A stretch of DNA of 64,000 bases, taken from contig NZ_JBDOQT010000001.1 in assembly GCF_039839785.1 (NCBI RefSeq), positions 3,472,001 to 3,536,000 on the forward strand. The letters run 5' to 3'. Below, piece after piece: positions 44,680 through 53,681 of this stretch (positions are counted from its first letter, which is position 1; each line of letters opens with the position of its first letter). The translations under genes were made by a program, and so were the position numbers. The notes under the pieces were generated by a model. The model saw only the letters and a list, made by a program, of their open reading frames with translations, was not told the origin of the DNA and searched no databases. This stretch comes from Pelagibius sp. CAU 1746 (GTDB taxonomy: Bacteria; Pseudomonadota; Alphaproteobacteria; Kiloniellales; Kiloniellaceae).

Positions 44680-44904
44680 AGCATAACAGGCTCGAAAACT
44701 TGCTTTCCATATGCATTGTTGAATTGATCTCGGAAGGAGTACCTTCGTGTTCTGAGAGTTCAATTTCTCTATTCATTTGCGCAATGGAGGGAGTCATCTA
44801 GCTTAGCGTGATTCCTGAGCGCAACTGCCGAACACAACAATCATCGCGAGCTTCGTTTGTCATGGGTTCTGGCAACTTACGTGAAAGTTGCCGTTGCTTT
44901 TTTT

Positions 44905-44954
44905 GCCCCCTTCATCGGCTCCTTCCTGGGCACGCTGATCCTGCGGCTGCCGCA
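44905..44954 (+). pseudogene. 50-bp remnant of gspO (copy 3)
   Basis: GCCCCCTTCATCGGCTCCTT onward matches the same start point as the other two gspO' copies (FIGSFLGTLILRLP), then is cut by the RAYT left end at 44955. Confidence 0.8.
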
Positions 44955-45378
44955 ATTACGGTGACAGTGCACTTAATTGACGAAACCAGACTTTGGCCTT
45001 AGCCTCTTCCCATGGTTCGCCTGGCGCGCGTGGTGATCCCCAACCTGCCCCACCACGTCACGCAACGTGGCAATGGCCGGGCGCAGACTTTCTTCAGCGA
45101 CGACGACTACCGGCTCTATCTCGACCTGCTGCGCAAACATTGCACGGAGGCCGAAGTGAGCATTTGGGCTTGGGTGCTCATGCCGAACCACGTGCATCTG
45201 ATCTTAACGCCGCGGGATGCGGACGGCATCCGGCGGGCGCTCTCGAAGGTGCATCGCGCCTATGCCGGGCACGTTCATGCGCGGACGCAAAAGACTGGCC
45301 ACTTCTGGCCTGATCGCTTTTAACTGGGGCGGTTCGGCTGTGTGCCGATGGATGAAACCCATCTTGTCGCCGCCCCAC
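44955..45378 (+). mobile_element. RAYT element, truncated and interrupted copy
   Basis: Left end at 44955, ATG at 45012, frame broken at 45323, similarity ending near 45378. Sister of 38993-39416. Confidence 0.82.
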
Positions 45379-45419
45379 CAGACGAAGTAGATCTGCAAGC
45401 CTCAAACGAAACCATCACC

Positions 45420-45710
45420 CTAAAGCAACGAGGCAATGTCGCGGTGCCAGTGGACCACTCTGATGACTTGGATCGGAGAAGCGGGCCGATAAATCGCGGC
45501 GTAAGAAGTTTGCCTCACCGGCCAAAACAGCACCGGCCGATCCGTCAGGTCCGCCCGCTCGTGACCCAAACCCGGGTTGCCGGCCAGAAGGTCGAACGCC
45601 GCGTAAAGCCGATCCTCAACCAGTTCGGCGGTTTCGGGGTTCTCCAGCCAAAGAGCGGTGACGATCTCTTCGATATCGGCCTGGGCAACAAGCGTCAGTG
45701 AATAAGACAT
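45420..45710 (-). CDS. ParE-family toxin (RelE/ParE superfamily)
   Basis: 96 residues from the ATG at 45710 that overlaps the parD stop (TGATG). ParE layout: TLVAQADIEEIVTALWLENP, AFDLLAGNPGLGHERADL and the C-terminal YRPASPIQVIRVVHWHRD. It would poison gyrase or, if RelE-like, cut mRNA. Second gene of parDE1. Confidence 0.88.
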   Translation of the reverse strand: MSYSLTLVAQADIEEIVTALWLENPETAELVEDRLYAAFDLLAGNPGLGHERADLTDRPVLFWPVRQTSYAAIYRPASPIQVIRVVHWHRDIASLL

Positions 45711-45973
45711 CACCCTTGCCGGGTGAGCTTGGCCCGCGCCGCCCGCGTGCGGCGGCGCGACTCCTCGCCGCTGATGACCTCGCCCCGCTCGGCCTGCACC
45801 AAGCCCTCGTCGATCTTTCGGTTGAGATCGACCAGAGCCTGCCGTTGGGCTTCGTCGAAGCGGTCCAGCAGGCGCAGAGCTTCCCGGATGACCTCGCTGG
45901 CCGAGGTGTAGCGCCCGGACTTCACCCGGTCTTCGATCAGTTTCTCAAGCTCCGGGGTCAGGGAGACATTCAT
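45710..45973 (-). CDS. ParD-family antitoxin
   Basis: 87 residues from the ATG at 45973: MNVSLTPELEKLIEDRVKSG then YTSASEVIREALRLLDRFDE, the ribbon-helix-helix N-terminus of ParD; the C-terminal charged helix binds ParE. An upstream in-frame codon at 46015 overlaps the operator palindrome, so the later start is preferred. Confidence 0.9.
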   Translation of the reverse strand: MNVSLTPELEKLIEDRVKSGRYTSASEVIREALRLLDRFDEAQRQALVDLNRKIDEGLVQAERGEVISGEESRRRTRAARAKLTRQG

Positions 45974-46008
45974 GGCGGCCTCTAGCGGCTGGATGGCGAT
46001 AACGAAGT

Positions 46009-46025
46009 ATAGCAATTCTTGCTAT
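46009..46025. promoter_or_regulatory. Operator palindrome for parDE1
   Basis: ATAGCAA-TTC-TTGCTAT, a perfect 7-bp dyad 36 bases upstream of parD1. Typical for ribbon-helix-helix autorepression. Confidence 0.6.
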
Positions 46026-46057
46026 CCTTCTCAACGACTGCCAGACTTGAAGGTTGA

Positions 46058-46080
46058 TTGGTAGTATATTATACTACCAA
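46058..46080. promoter_or_regulatory. Operator palindrome for parDE2
   Basis: TTGGTAGTATA-T-TATACTACCAA, perfect 11-bp arms, 31 bases before parD2. Also contains TATA-like promoter sequence, so binding would block transcription. Confidence 0.65.
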
Positions 46081-46111
46081 GTATGAAATTTGGCTTCCGC
46101 GGGAGCGCAAC

Positions 46112-46381
46112 ATGGCCATCGTCAAAAAAAGCATTTCGGTCACGGACCAGCAGAACGACTGGATCAAAGCCCAGATCGAGTCCGGGCGCTACGGCAACGA
46201 GAGCGAGGTTGTGCGCGACCTCATCCGTGAACGCCAACTGCGCGAACTGGATACCCCGGCCGCGATCAAGGCGATCCGGGCCAAGCTTCTGGAGGCGGAA
46301 GACAGCGGCTTCACCAAGCAGTCCGCCGAGGAAATCCTTGCCGAGATCAAGGCCGAGCTAAGGCAAGATGGCGGGCTATAA
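46112..46381 (+). CDS. ParD-family antitoxin 2
   Basis: 89 residues from the ATG at 46112 with GGGAG upstream. The ribbon-helix-helix segment is KKSISVTDQQNDWIKAQIES, GRYGNESEVVRDLIRERQ, the CopG/ParD type. It overlaps the toxin start by 14 bases. Divergent from parDE1 with both operators between. Confidence 0.88.
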   Translation: MAIVKKSISVTDQQNDWIKAQIESGRYGNESEVVRDLIRERQLRELDTPAAIKAIRAKLLEAEDSGFTKQSAEEILAEIKAELRQDGGL

Positions 46382-46655
46382 GCTCAGCCAGGCAGCCAAG
46401 AGCGACCTGCGAGAAATCTACAGATACGGGCTTCTGGAGTACGGCGAGACGCAGGCCGACCGCTATTTCGCCGACTTCTTCGCGCGTTTCGAACAGATCG
46501 CCGAGACCCCCTTGCTGTATCCCGCCGTCGACCATATCCGCGAGGGCTACAGACGCGGTGTCTGCGGCGTGCATTCGATCTATTATCGCATCGACAACGA
46601 CACGGTAGAAATCATGAGGCTTCTGGGCAGGCAGGACACAACCGAGGCCTTTTAA
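46368..46655 (+). CDS. ParE-family toxin 2
   Basis: 95 residues: YKLSQAAKSDLREIYRYGLL, ARFEQIAETPLLYPAVDHI, YRRGVCGVHSIYYRIDNDTV and EIMRLLGRQD, a standard ParE. Different from ParE1, so the two modules were acquired separately. Confidence 0.9.
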   Translation: MAGYKLSQAAKSDLREIYRYGLLEYGETQADRYFADFFARFEQIAETPLLYPAVDHIREGYRRGVCGVHSIYYRIDNDTVEIMRLLGRQDTTEAF

Positions 46656-46709
46656 CTCCCACACAGACGGCACCGCCGACGTTTCAAAAATCCCTCAAGG
46701 CGCCCAGGT

Positions 46710-47495
46710 TTGGCTTGGTATTTACATACGGCGGTTCTCCTGTTTGCCCCCTTCATCGGCTCCTTCCTCGGCACGCTGGTCCTGCGCCTGCCGGAGGGAC
46801 GGGCGGTGGTCTTCGACCGCTCGCGCTGTGAGGCCTGCGGGCAGGTGCTGGGCGCGATCGATCAGGTTCCCGTCTTCTCCTGGCTGGCCTTCAAAGGCCG
46901 CTGCCGGCATTGCGGCGCGAAGCTCGGCGCCTTCTACCCGCTGATCGAACTGGCGGCACTGGGCGTCGCGGTCTGGGCGGTGCTCACGGTGCCCGCGCCC
47001 CTCGTCTGGCCGACGGCGGCGCTGGGCTGGGCGCTGCTGGTGCTGGCGGTCATCGACGCCAGGCACTTCTACCTGCCCGACGTGCTGACCCTGCCGCTGA
47101 TCCCGGCGGGGCTGGCGGTCGCCTGGTGGCTCGATCCAGCCGGCTTGCTGGGCGGGCAGATCCTCCACCACGCCCTGGGCGCGGCCCTCGGCTTCCTCGG
47201 CTTCGCGGGGCTGGCCTGGGCCTACCAGCGCCTGCGCGGGCGCGAGGGCCTGGGCCTGGGCGACGCCAAGCTGCTGGCCGCCGCTGGCGCCTGGGTCTCC
47301 TGGACGGGGCTCGGCTCCGTCCTGCTCTGGGCGGCGCCTATCGCCCTGGTGGTATCGCTTGCCGCCGGACTTATACAGGGTACACTATCCGATAAGTTGG
47401 CCGGCCGGACGGCCCTGCCCTTCGGACCCTTCCTGGCGCTGGGCCTCTGGCTCACCTGGCTCTACGGCCCGATCCGCCTCGGCTGGCCTCTATAA
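46710..47495 (+). CDS. gspO: Prepilin peptidase / N-methyltransferase (GspO/PilD), intact
   Basis: 261 residues beginning at TTG 46710 (no better start). DiS_P_DiS N-terminal zinc site: Cys40, Cys43, Cys65, Cys68. Peptidase A24 aspartates are in LAVIDARHFYLPD and GLGLGDAKLLAA (GxGD). Eight membrane segments. It cleaves and N-methylates the pseudopilins GspG-J and probably GspK encoded nearby. The first 15 residues differ from both truncated copies upstream, which suggests that this 5' end is a recombination border. Confidence 0.93.
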   Translation: MAWYLHTAVLLFAPFIGSFLGTLVLRLPEGRAVVFDRSRCEACGQVLGAIDQVPVFSWLAFKGRCRHCGAKLGAFYPLIELAALGVAVWAVLTVPAPLVWPTAALGWALLVLAVIDARHFYLPDVLTLPLIPAGLAVAWWLDPAGLLGGQILHHALGAALGFLGFAGLAWAYQRLRGREGLGLGDAKLLAAAGAWVSWTGLGSVLLWAAPIALVVSLAAGLIQGTLSDKLAGRTALPFGPFLALGLWLTWLYGPIRLGWPL

Positions 47496-47551
47496 ATCAA
47501 GCCTTTCCAGCAGCTTAACGGGAAAGGCGGTGGTCACAGGGGACCGTTCCC

Positions 47552-49417
47552 ATGGGGGAACCCAGGGCACTGACGCAGCCCAGCCAGGGATTGGGCGACG
47601 GGTTGCAGGAGGAAAGCGCCGTAAGCCTTTCACGCGAAAGGGCTTCGGGGCCGCTTGCCCCTGCCGCCGCCGCGGCTGCAACCGAGGATGTACCCCCGAA
47701 CAGCGGCCCGAAGATCGCTGAAAAGCAGCCGCGCAACGTGGGCGACCTGCTGCTGGCGCGCGGCAAGCTGGAGCCCGCCGCCCTGGCTCGCGCCGAGCGG
47801 GCCCAGGCGGAAACCGGCGAGCGCCTGGACCGGGTGCTGACCCGCCTGGGCCTGGTCGGCGAGCGCGACATGGCCGAGGCCCTGGCGGCGCTGCTCGGCC
47901 TGCCGCTCACGGCCCGCGATGACTACCCCGCCCTGCCGCTGGCCGAGGAGACCCTGGCGGCCAAGTTCCTGAAGGACAGCCAGGTGCTGCCCATCGCCCT
48001 GGAAGAAGACGGCAAGGAGAGGGGCGTCACCCTGGCCATGGCCGACCCGCTGGACGATTTCGCGGCGGAGGCGGTGGGGCTGCGGCTCGGCCTGCCGGTC
48101 GCCCGCGCCGTGGCCACGGTGGCGGAGCTGGAGGACGCGCTGGAGCGGCTCTACGGCGGCGGCCGGGGCTCGCTGGAGCAGATCGCCGCGACAGCCGAGA
48201 CGGCAGAAGAAGAAGGCACCGAGGCCGACGTGGCCCGCCTGCGAGACCAGGCCAGCGAGGCGCCGGTCATCCGCATCGTCAACCTGCTGATCGCCAAGGC
48301 GGTGGAGGCCCGCGCCTCCGACATCCACATCGAGCCCTTCGAGGCCTCGCTGCGGGTGCGCACCCGCGTCGACGGGGTGCTGCGCGAGGTGGAGGCGCCG
48401 CCGGCGCGGCTGCGCGCCGCCGTGATCTCCCGCATCAAGATCATGGCCAAGCTGAACATCGCCGAGCACCGCCTGCCCCAGGACGGGCGCCTCAAGATCG
48501 TGGTGCGCGGCAAGGAGATCGACCTGCGCGTCTCCACCCTGCCCTCCCTGCACGGCGAGGGCGCGGTGCTGCGCATCCTCGACCGCCAGGGCGTGGTGCT
48601 GGACTTCGACGCCCTGGGCTTCGACGCCGAGACCAAGGCGACCCTGCGCGCCCTGCTGCAGAAGCCCAACGGCATCCTGCTGGTCACCGGCCCGACCGGC
48701 AGCGGCAAGACCACCACGCTCTACACCGCCCTGAAGGAGCTGAACGCGCCGGAGAAGAAGATCCTCACCGTCGAGGACCCGGTGGAGTATCAGCTGGACG
48801 GCGTGAACCAGATCCAAGTGCGCCCCAAGATCGGCCTGACCTTCGCCCATGTCCTGCGCGCCATCCTGCGCCAGGACCCGGACATCGTCATGATCGGCGA
48901 AATCCGCGACCTGGAGACGGCGCAGATCGCCGTGCAGGCGGCGCTGACCGGCCACCTTGTGCTGGCCACGGTGCACACCAATACGGCGGCCGCCACCATC
49001 ACCCGCCTGCTCGACATGGGGGTCGAGGACTACCTGCTGACCTCCACCCTGGTCGGCATCCTGGCCCAGCGCCTGGTGCGCCGCCTCTGCCCGCACTGCC
49101 GCGAGGCGCATGACGCTTTGCCGGAACTCGCGCAACAGATCGATCCTTCCGGCGCGCCGGTGACGCTCTACCAGCCCCAGGGCTGCCCCCAGTGCAACGG
49201 CAGCGGCTACCACGGCCGCGCCGGTATCCTGGAAATCCTGCCCATGGGCGACGAGATCCGCCGCCTGGTGCTGCGCCACGCGGAATCGCGCGAGCTGCAC
49301 AAGGCCGCGGTGGCCGGCGGCATGCGCTCCATGTACCAGGACGGCCTCGCCAAGGCGCGCGCCGGCGTGACGTCGTTCGAGGAGGTGGCGCGCGTCACCT
49401 CCCTGGCGGGGGACTAG
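47552..49417 (+). CDS. gspE: GspE, type II secretion ATPase
   Basis: 621 residues. An N-terminal T2SSE_N/MshEN domain (NVGDLLLARGKLEPAALARA) is followed by the motor domain: Walker A GPTGSGKTTTLYTAL near 380, Asp box IVMIGEIRDLETA, His box GHLVLATVHTNTAA, and the zinc-binding CPHC (near 512) and CPQC (near 545) of GspE-type ATPases. Cytoplasmic; powers pseudopilus assembly with GspL and GspF. The first 50 residues are low-complexity and the start may lie downstream. Confidence 0.95.
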   Translation: MGEPRALTQPSQGLGDGLQEESAVSLSRERASGPLAPAAAAAATEDVPPNSGPKIAEKQPRNVGDLLLARGKLEPAALARAERAQAETGERLDRVLTRLGLVGERDMAEALAALLGLPLTARDDYPALPLAEETLAAKFLKDSQVLPIALEEDGKERGVTLAMADPLDDFAAEAVGLRLGLPVARAVATVAELEDALERLYGGGRGSLEQIAATAETAEEEGTEADVARLRDQASEAPVIRIVNLLIAKAVEARASDIHIEPFEASLRVRTRVDGVLREVEAPPARLRAAVISRIKIMAKLNIAEHRLPQDGRLKIVVRGKEIDLRVSTLPSLHGEGAVLRILDRQGVVLDFDALGFDAETKATLRALLQKPNGILLVTGPTGSGKTTTLYTALKELNAPEKKILTVEDPVEYQLDGVNQIQVRPKIGLTFAHVLRAILRQDPDIVMIGEIRDLETAQIAVQAALTGHLVLATVHTNTAAATITRLLDMGVEDYLLTSTLVGILAQRLVRRLCPHCREAHDALPELAQQIDPSGAPVTLYQPQGCPQCNGSGYHGRAGILEILPMGDEIRRLVLRHAESRELHKAAVAGGMRSMYQDGLAKARAGVTSFEEVARVTSLAGD

Positions 49418-49427
49418 GAGCCGCGTT

Positions 49428-50648
49428 ATGGCGAACTTCCGCTACAAGTCCGTCACCGGCGAGGGCGAGGTGGTCGAGGGCCGCCTGGAGGCCAGCGACC
49501 AGGGCGCGGCGGTGGCCCGCCTGCACCAGATGGGCCACCTGCCGGTCCGCGTCGAGGCGGCGGGCGGCGGCCGGCTGCTGGAGGCCCTCAACCGCGACAT
49601 CCTGCCGGCGCGCCCGGCCGAAGGCGCGGAGCTGGTGACCCTGACCCGCAAGCTGGCGACCCTGCTGCGCGCCGAACTGCCGCTCGACCGGGCGCTGGAA
49701 CTCTTGAGCGGCCTCACCGAACGCAAAGCAACCAAGGCCATGGTCGAGCGCCTGCTGGCGGCCCTGCGCGGCGGCAGCAGCCTGGCCGACGCTTTGGACA
49801 AGGAAGGCAAGACCTTCCCGACCTACTACCGCGCCATGGTGCGCGCCGGCGAGATCGGCGCCAGCCTGGACACGGTGCTGGAGCGTCTGGCCGACTTCCT
49901 GGAACGCGCGCAGGAGACCAAGGGCAAGCTGCGCTCCGCCCTTATCTACCCGATCTTCCTGCTGGTGACCGCCGGGGCTTCCCTGGCCATCCTGCTGACC
50001 TTCGTCATCCCCGCCTTCCAACCGATGTTCGAGGACGCCGGCACCGAGCTGCCCCTGGTCACGCAGATCGTCATCGGTTTCGGCGCGGTCGTGCGCCAGG
50101 CCTGGTGGATCATCCTGCTGGCCCTGGCCGTCGCAGTGGTGAGCCTGCAGGCCCACCTCGGCACGCCGGCCGGACGCCTCTGGTGGCACCGCCAGGTGCT
50201 GCGCCTGCCGGTGATCGGCGCGCTCTGGGTGAAGAACGACGTGGCGCGCTTTGCCCGCACCCTCGCTACCTTGCTCGCCAACGGCGTGCCGCTGCTGAAC
50301 GCGCTGGAACTGGTGCGCGAGGTGATGAGCAACGCCGCCCTTTCCGCCGGGGTGACGGCGGTGCAGCCGGACGTGAAGGCCGGGCGCGGCCTCGCCGCGC
50401 CGCTGTCGGAAAACCCGCTCTTTCCGCCGCTGCTGGTGCAGCTGCTGCGCGTCGGCGAGGAAAGCGGCCGCCTGGAGGACATGCTGGCCAAGCTCGCCGA
50501 GATCTACGACCAGGAAAGCGAGGAGACGATGCGCCGCCTGCTGGCCCTGCTGGTGCCGGTGCTGACCCTCGGCCTCGGCGCGCTCATCGCCTTCATCGTC
50601 TCCTCCATTCTCTTTGCCCTCTTCTCCGTCAACGAACTGGTGCTCTGA
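49428..50648 (+). CDS. gspF: GspF, inner-membrane platform protein
   Basis: 406 residues with two GspF domains: residues about 70-190 (LTRKLATLLRAELPLDRALE) and 270-395 (FARTLATLLANGVPLLNALE), and three membrane segments (IFLLVTAGASLAILLTFVIP; final LLVPVLTLGLGALIAFIVSS). Starts 11 bases after gspE and abuts gspG. Confidence 0.95.
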   Translation: MANFRYKSVTGEGEVVEGRLEASDQGAAVARLHQMGHLPVRVEAAGGGRLLEALNRDILPARPAEGAELVTLTRKLATLLRAELPLDRALELLSGLTERKATKAMVERLLAALRGGSSLADALDKEGKTFPTYYRAMVRAGEIGASLDTVLERLADFLERAQETKGKLRSALIYPIFLLVTAGASLAILLTFVIPAFQPMFEDAGTELPLVTQIVIGFGAVVRQAWWIILLALAVAVVSLQAHLGTPAGRLWWHRQVLRLPVIGALWVKNDVARFARTLATLLANGVPLLNALELVREVMSNAALSAGVTAVQPDVKAGRGLAAPLSENPLFPPLLVQLLRVGEESGRLEDMLAKLAEIYDQESEETMRRLLALLVPVLTLGLGALIAFIVSSILFALFSVNELVL

Positions 50649-51119
50649 ATGCGTTTCGACAGACAAGACGTTCTCCTGCGCTATCGCCGCATCAAGGCCG
50701 CCCGGCGCCGCCGGCGGCAGGCCGGCATGACGCTGCTGGAACTGCTGGTGGTGATCACCGTGCTGGGGCTGCTCACCGCGGCGGTGGGCACGGTGGCGCT
50801 CAACTACCTGGGCCGTGCCAAGACGGAGACAACGCAGCTGCGCATCAATCAGCTGGAAGCGGGCCTCGACCTCTTCCGCCTGGACATGGGCCGTTACCCA
50901 ACGGAGGCGGAGGGGCTTCGCGCGCTGATCGAGGCACCTGCCGATGCCGAGAAGTGGAACGGGCCTTACGTCAAGAAGGCGGAGGCCATCGACGATGCCT
51001 GGGGCACCCCCTTCCTCTATGCCAGCCCGGGCCAGCACGGCGAGGTGGACATCTATTCCCTGGGCGCAGACAAGGCCGACGGCGGTGAAGACGAAGATCA
51101 AGACGTCACCAACTGGTAG
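50649..51119 (+). CDS. gspG: GspG, major pseudopilin
   Basis: 156 residues. The prepilin leader ends RQAG^MTLLELLVVITVLGL with Glu at +5. The GspG signature RLDMGRYPTEAEGLRALIEA and WNGPYVKKAEAIDDAWGTPF are present, and the acidic C-terminus fits the calcium-binding end. The leader (27 residues) is longer and more basic than usual. The ATG directly follows the gspF stop. Confidence 0.95.
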   Translation: MRFDRQDVLLRYRRIKAARRRRRQAGMTLLELLVVITVLGLLTAAVGTVALNYLGRAKTETTQLRINQLEAGLDLFRLDMGRYPTEAEGLRALIEAPADAEKWNGPYVKKAEAIDDAWGTPFLYASPGQHGEVDIYSLGADKADGGEDEDQDVTNW

Positions 51120-51600
51120 CGCCGCACCCTGTCGCGCAGCCGCACTCCGGCGGGGGCGGCGACGCGGCGAAGGGGGCTACACCCTGCTGGAGCTGCTCGT
51201 GGTGATCGCCATCGCCGGCCTGCTGACGGCTGCCTTCGCCACCAACATCTTCGCCGGCAAGGAGACGGTGGAGCTGCGCGCGGCGGCCCAGGATCTGACG
51301 GCGCTGCTGAAGCGCACGCGCGGCCAGGCCCTGGCGCAGAACCGCGAAGTGGCCGTCTTCGTCGACGTCGACGAGAAGGTCTACGGCGTCAAGGACGGCG
51401 CGGAGCAGCGCCCGCTGCCGCCGGAAGCGGAGATCCGTTTTCTCACCGCCGCCGAAGAGATCAGCCGGGAAAGCCGCGGCGCCATCCGCTTCTTTCCCGA
51501 CGGCAGCGCCACCGGCGGCGGCATCCGCCTCAGCCAGGGCGCCCGCAGTTATCAGGTCAGCGTGCACTGGCTCACCGGGCAGGTGTCCCTTGCGCAATAA
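51085..51600 (+). CDS. gspH: GspH, minor pseudopilin
   Basis: About 171 residues if GTG 51085 is used; the start overlaps gspG. Prepilin motif GEGG^YTLLELLVVIAIAGLL, then a GspH/FimT domain (LKRTRGQALAQNREVAVFVD, GAIRFFPDGSATGGGIRL). The exact start is uncertain because no ATG lies close to the leader. Confidence 0.87.
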   Translation: MKTKIKTSPTGSAAPCRAAALRRGRRRGEGGYTLLELLVVIAIAGLLTAAFATNIFAGKETVELRAAAQDLTALLKRTRGQALAQNREVAVFVDVDEKVYGVKDGAEQRPLPPEAEIRFLTAAEEISRESRGAIRFFPDGSATGGGIRLSQGARSYQVSVHWLTGQVSLAQ

Positions 51601-51991
51601 CACTGAGATCCCTCGGCGGCGCGAGGCCGGCTTCACCTTGATGGAGGTCCTGGTCGCCTTCACTATCTTCGCGCTCAGCTTCGCCGCCATCATGCAGATC
51701 TTTTCCGGCGGCCTGCGCAACGCCACGGTGGCCGACCGCGCCCTCATCGCCCTAGGCCACGCGGAATCCCTGCTGGCGCGCGCCGGCACCGAGCAGCCAC
51801 TGGTCGAAGGGGTGCGCAGCGGCGGGCTGCCGGACGGCATGACGTGGCGCGAGACGGTCGCCCGCTACAGCGACGCCACGACGCCGGCCGTGCCGCCGGC
51901 CGGGCTGCAGCCCTACAGCGTCACCGTGACCGTAAGCTGGGACGACCGCGACGTGACCCTCACCACCCTGCGCCTGGGAGGCACCACATGA
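51590..51991 (+). CDS. gspI: GspI, minor pseudopilin
   Basis: 133 residues from TTG 51590, overlapping gspH by 11 bases. Leader REAG^FTLMEVLVAFTIFALS with Glu +5; GspI-type C-terminal beta region (PYSVTVTVSWDDRDVTLTTL). The stop overlaps the gspJ ATG. Confidence 0.9.
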   Translation: MRNNTEIPRRREAGFTLMEVLVAFTIFALSFAAIMQIFSGGLRNATVADRALIALGHAESLLARAGTEQPLVEGVRSGGLPDGMTWRETVARYSDATTPAVPPAGLQPYSVTVTVSWDDRDVTLTTLRLGGTT

Positions 51992-52635
51992 CCGGAGCCC
52001 GCCCCCAGCGCCGCCGGCAGGCCGGCTTCACCCTGATGGAGCTGCTGGTCTCCATCACCGTGCTGGCGCTGCTCAGCGTCATGATGGTGGGCGGCCTCAA
52101 CTTCGGCGCTCGGGTATGGGAGCGCACGGAGAGCATCGCCCAGGACCAGGGCCGCGTGGCCGCGGTGCAGGCGCTGCTGCGCCGCCAGATCGCCCAGATG
52201 CAGCCGCAGCAGGTGCGCGGCGCCGACCGGCGGCCGGGCATGGCCCTGGAGGGCAAGGCGGAGCGCCTGGTCTTCATCGGCCCGGTGCCGGAATACCTCG
52301 GCCAGGGCGGCTACTACGTCGTCGCGGTGGAGAGCGAAGCCGCGGGGCCGACGCGCAACCTGGTGCTGCGCTGGGAGCCCTTCACCCGCGAGCGGCCCGG
52401 CCTGAATTTCAGCGACAGGGCCCGCAAGGAGGTGCTGCTGACCGGCGTCCGTTCGGTGGGGTTCAAATACTTCGGCCGCGGCCGCCTCAACCAGCCGACC
52501 GGGTGGCTGACCTCTTGGAATGACAGTGGTCAGTTGCCGGAACTGGTGGAGATCACCGTCGACTTCGATACCCGGGAAGAGCTCACCTGGCCGGTCCTGG
52601 CGGCCGCCGTGGTGACGGAGCCGGTCCAGCGATGA
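51988..52635 (+). CDS. gspJ: GspJ, minor pseudopilin
   Basis: 215 residues from the ATG overlapping the gspI stop (ATGA). Leader RQAG^FTLMELLVSITVLALL; the body includes RNLVLRWEPFTRERPGLNF and VGFKYFGRGRL. Forms the tip complex with GspI and GspK. Confidence 0.92.
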   Translation: MTGARPQRRRQAGFTLMELLVSITVLALLSVMMVGGLNFGARVWERTESIAQDQGRVAAVQALLRRQIAQMQPQQVRGADRRPGMALEGKAERLVFIGPVPEYLGQGGYYVVAVESEAAGPTRNLVLRWEPFTRERPGLNFSDRARKEVLLTGVRSVGFKYFGRGRLNQPTGWLTSWNDSGQLPELVEITVDFDTREELTWPVLAAAVVTEPVQR

Positions 52636-53681
52636 TGGGGGCCGTGAAAAACTTCTTCGCTCTCCCGGCCAGTTTCTTCCGCTGGTGGTTCGGCGAATTA
52701 GCGGCACTGTTGCCCGGCGTGCTGCGGGAAGGCCTGCGCGGCGGCGAAAAGCTTCTGCTCGACATGGGCACCACGCCGCCGCAACTGTATCGCCTGCGCG
52801 GCCGCAAGGCCGTGCCGCTGGCCAGCAGCAAGGAGGCCTCCGCCAAAGCCAAAGCCGCGGCGACCCTGGCGCTGGCGCGCCGGGAGCTCGTGACACGGCA
52901 AGCGCAACTGCCCTTGGCGGCGGAGGAAAACCTGCGCGAGGTCGTCGGCTTCGAGATGGACCGCCTGACGCCCTTCAGCCGGGAGGAAGTCTACTATGCC
53001 TGCCGGGTGGCGGGGCGCGACGCCAAGAACGGCCGCCTGAGCGTCGACATCATGCTGGCGCCGCGCCGCAAGGTCGACGGCCTGCTGGAGGAACTGCGCG
53101 GCCAAGAGCTGACGGTCACGCGGGTCGACATCGCCGCGGATGAACCCGGACGGCCCCTGGGCGTGAACCTGCTTCCGGAGGCGCCCTCCCCTGCGCCGTC
53201 GCGCGTGGCCCGCGCCCTGGCCGGCGCACTGACGGCTACGGTAGCGGTCTTGCTGTTCTTGGCACTGCAAGTCCCACTGGAGCGCAAGGCCGACTACGCC
53301 GCCGCGCTCAGCGCGCGGGTTACGGAGGAACGTGCCCGCGTGGCGGAGCTACGCAAGCTGGAGGAGGAGATCGCGACACTGCAGAAGCCGGACGCCTCCC
53401 TGACAGACCTTAAACGGCAGGACCTGCTGACTTTGGCACTGGTCGACCAGGTCACCCGACTGCTGCCTGACGACAGCTGGCTCAGTCAATTGAGCCTGGA
53501 CGGCAACCGCCTGAGTCTCAGCGGCTTCTCGCCCAACTCCTCCAAACTCATCACCACTTTCGAGCAGTCGCCGCGATTCTCCGAGACCGTGTTCCGGGCG
53601 CCGGTGACCCAGGACCCGCGCCTGGGGCTTGAGCGCTTCAGCCTCTCTCTGCGCGTCGAGCCAGCGGGGGGCGGCCAATGA
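52632..53681 (+). CDS. gspL: GspL, inner-membrane assembly protein
   Basis: 349 residues. A cytoplasmic actin-like domain, shorter than in enterobacterial GspL, is followed by one membrane segment (ALAGALTATVAVLLFLALQV near 198-217) and a periplasmic PilN-like domain (LDGNRLSLSGFSPNSSKLIT). It links the ATPase GspE to the pseudopilus. Overlaps both neighbours. Confidence 0.88.
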   Translation: MMGAVKNFFALPASFFRWWFGELAALLPGVLREGLRGGEKLLLDMGTTPPQLYRLRGRKAVPLASSKEASAKAKAAATLALARRELVTRQAQLPLAAEENLREVVGFEMDRLTPFSREEVYYACRVAGRDAKNGRLSVDIMLAPRRKVDGLLEELRGQELTVTRVDIAADEPGRPLGVNLLPEAPSPAPSRVARALAGALTATVAVLLFLALQVPLERKADYAAALSARVTEERARVAELRKLEEEIATLQKPDASLTDLKRQDLLTLALVDQVTRLLPDDSWLSQLSLDGNRLSLSGFSPNSSKLITTFEQSPRFSETVFRAPVTQDPRLGLERFSLSLRVEPAGGGQ

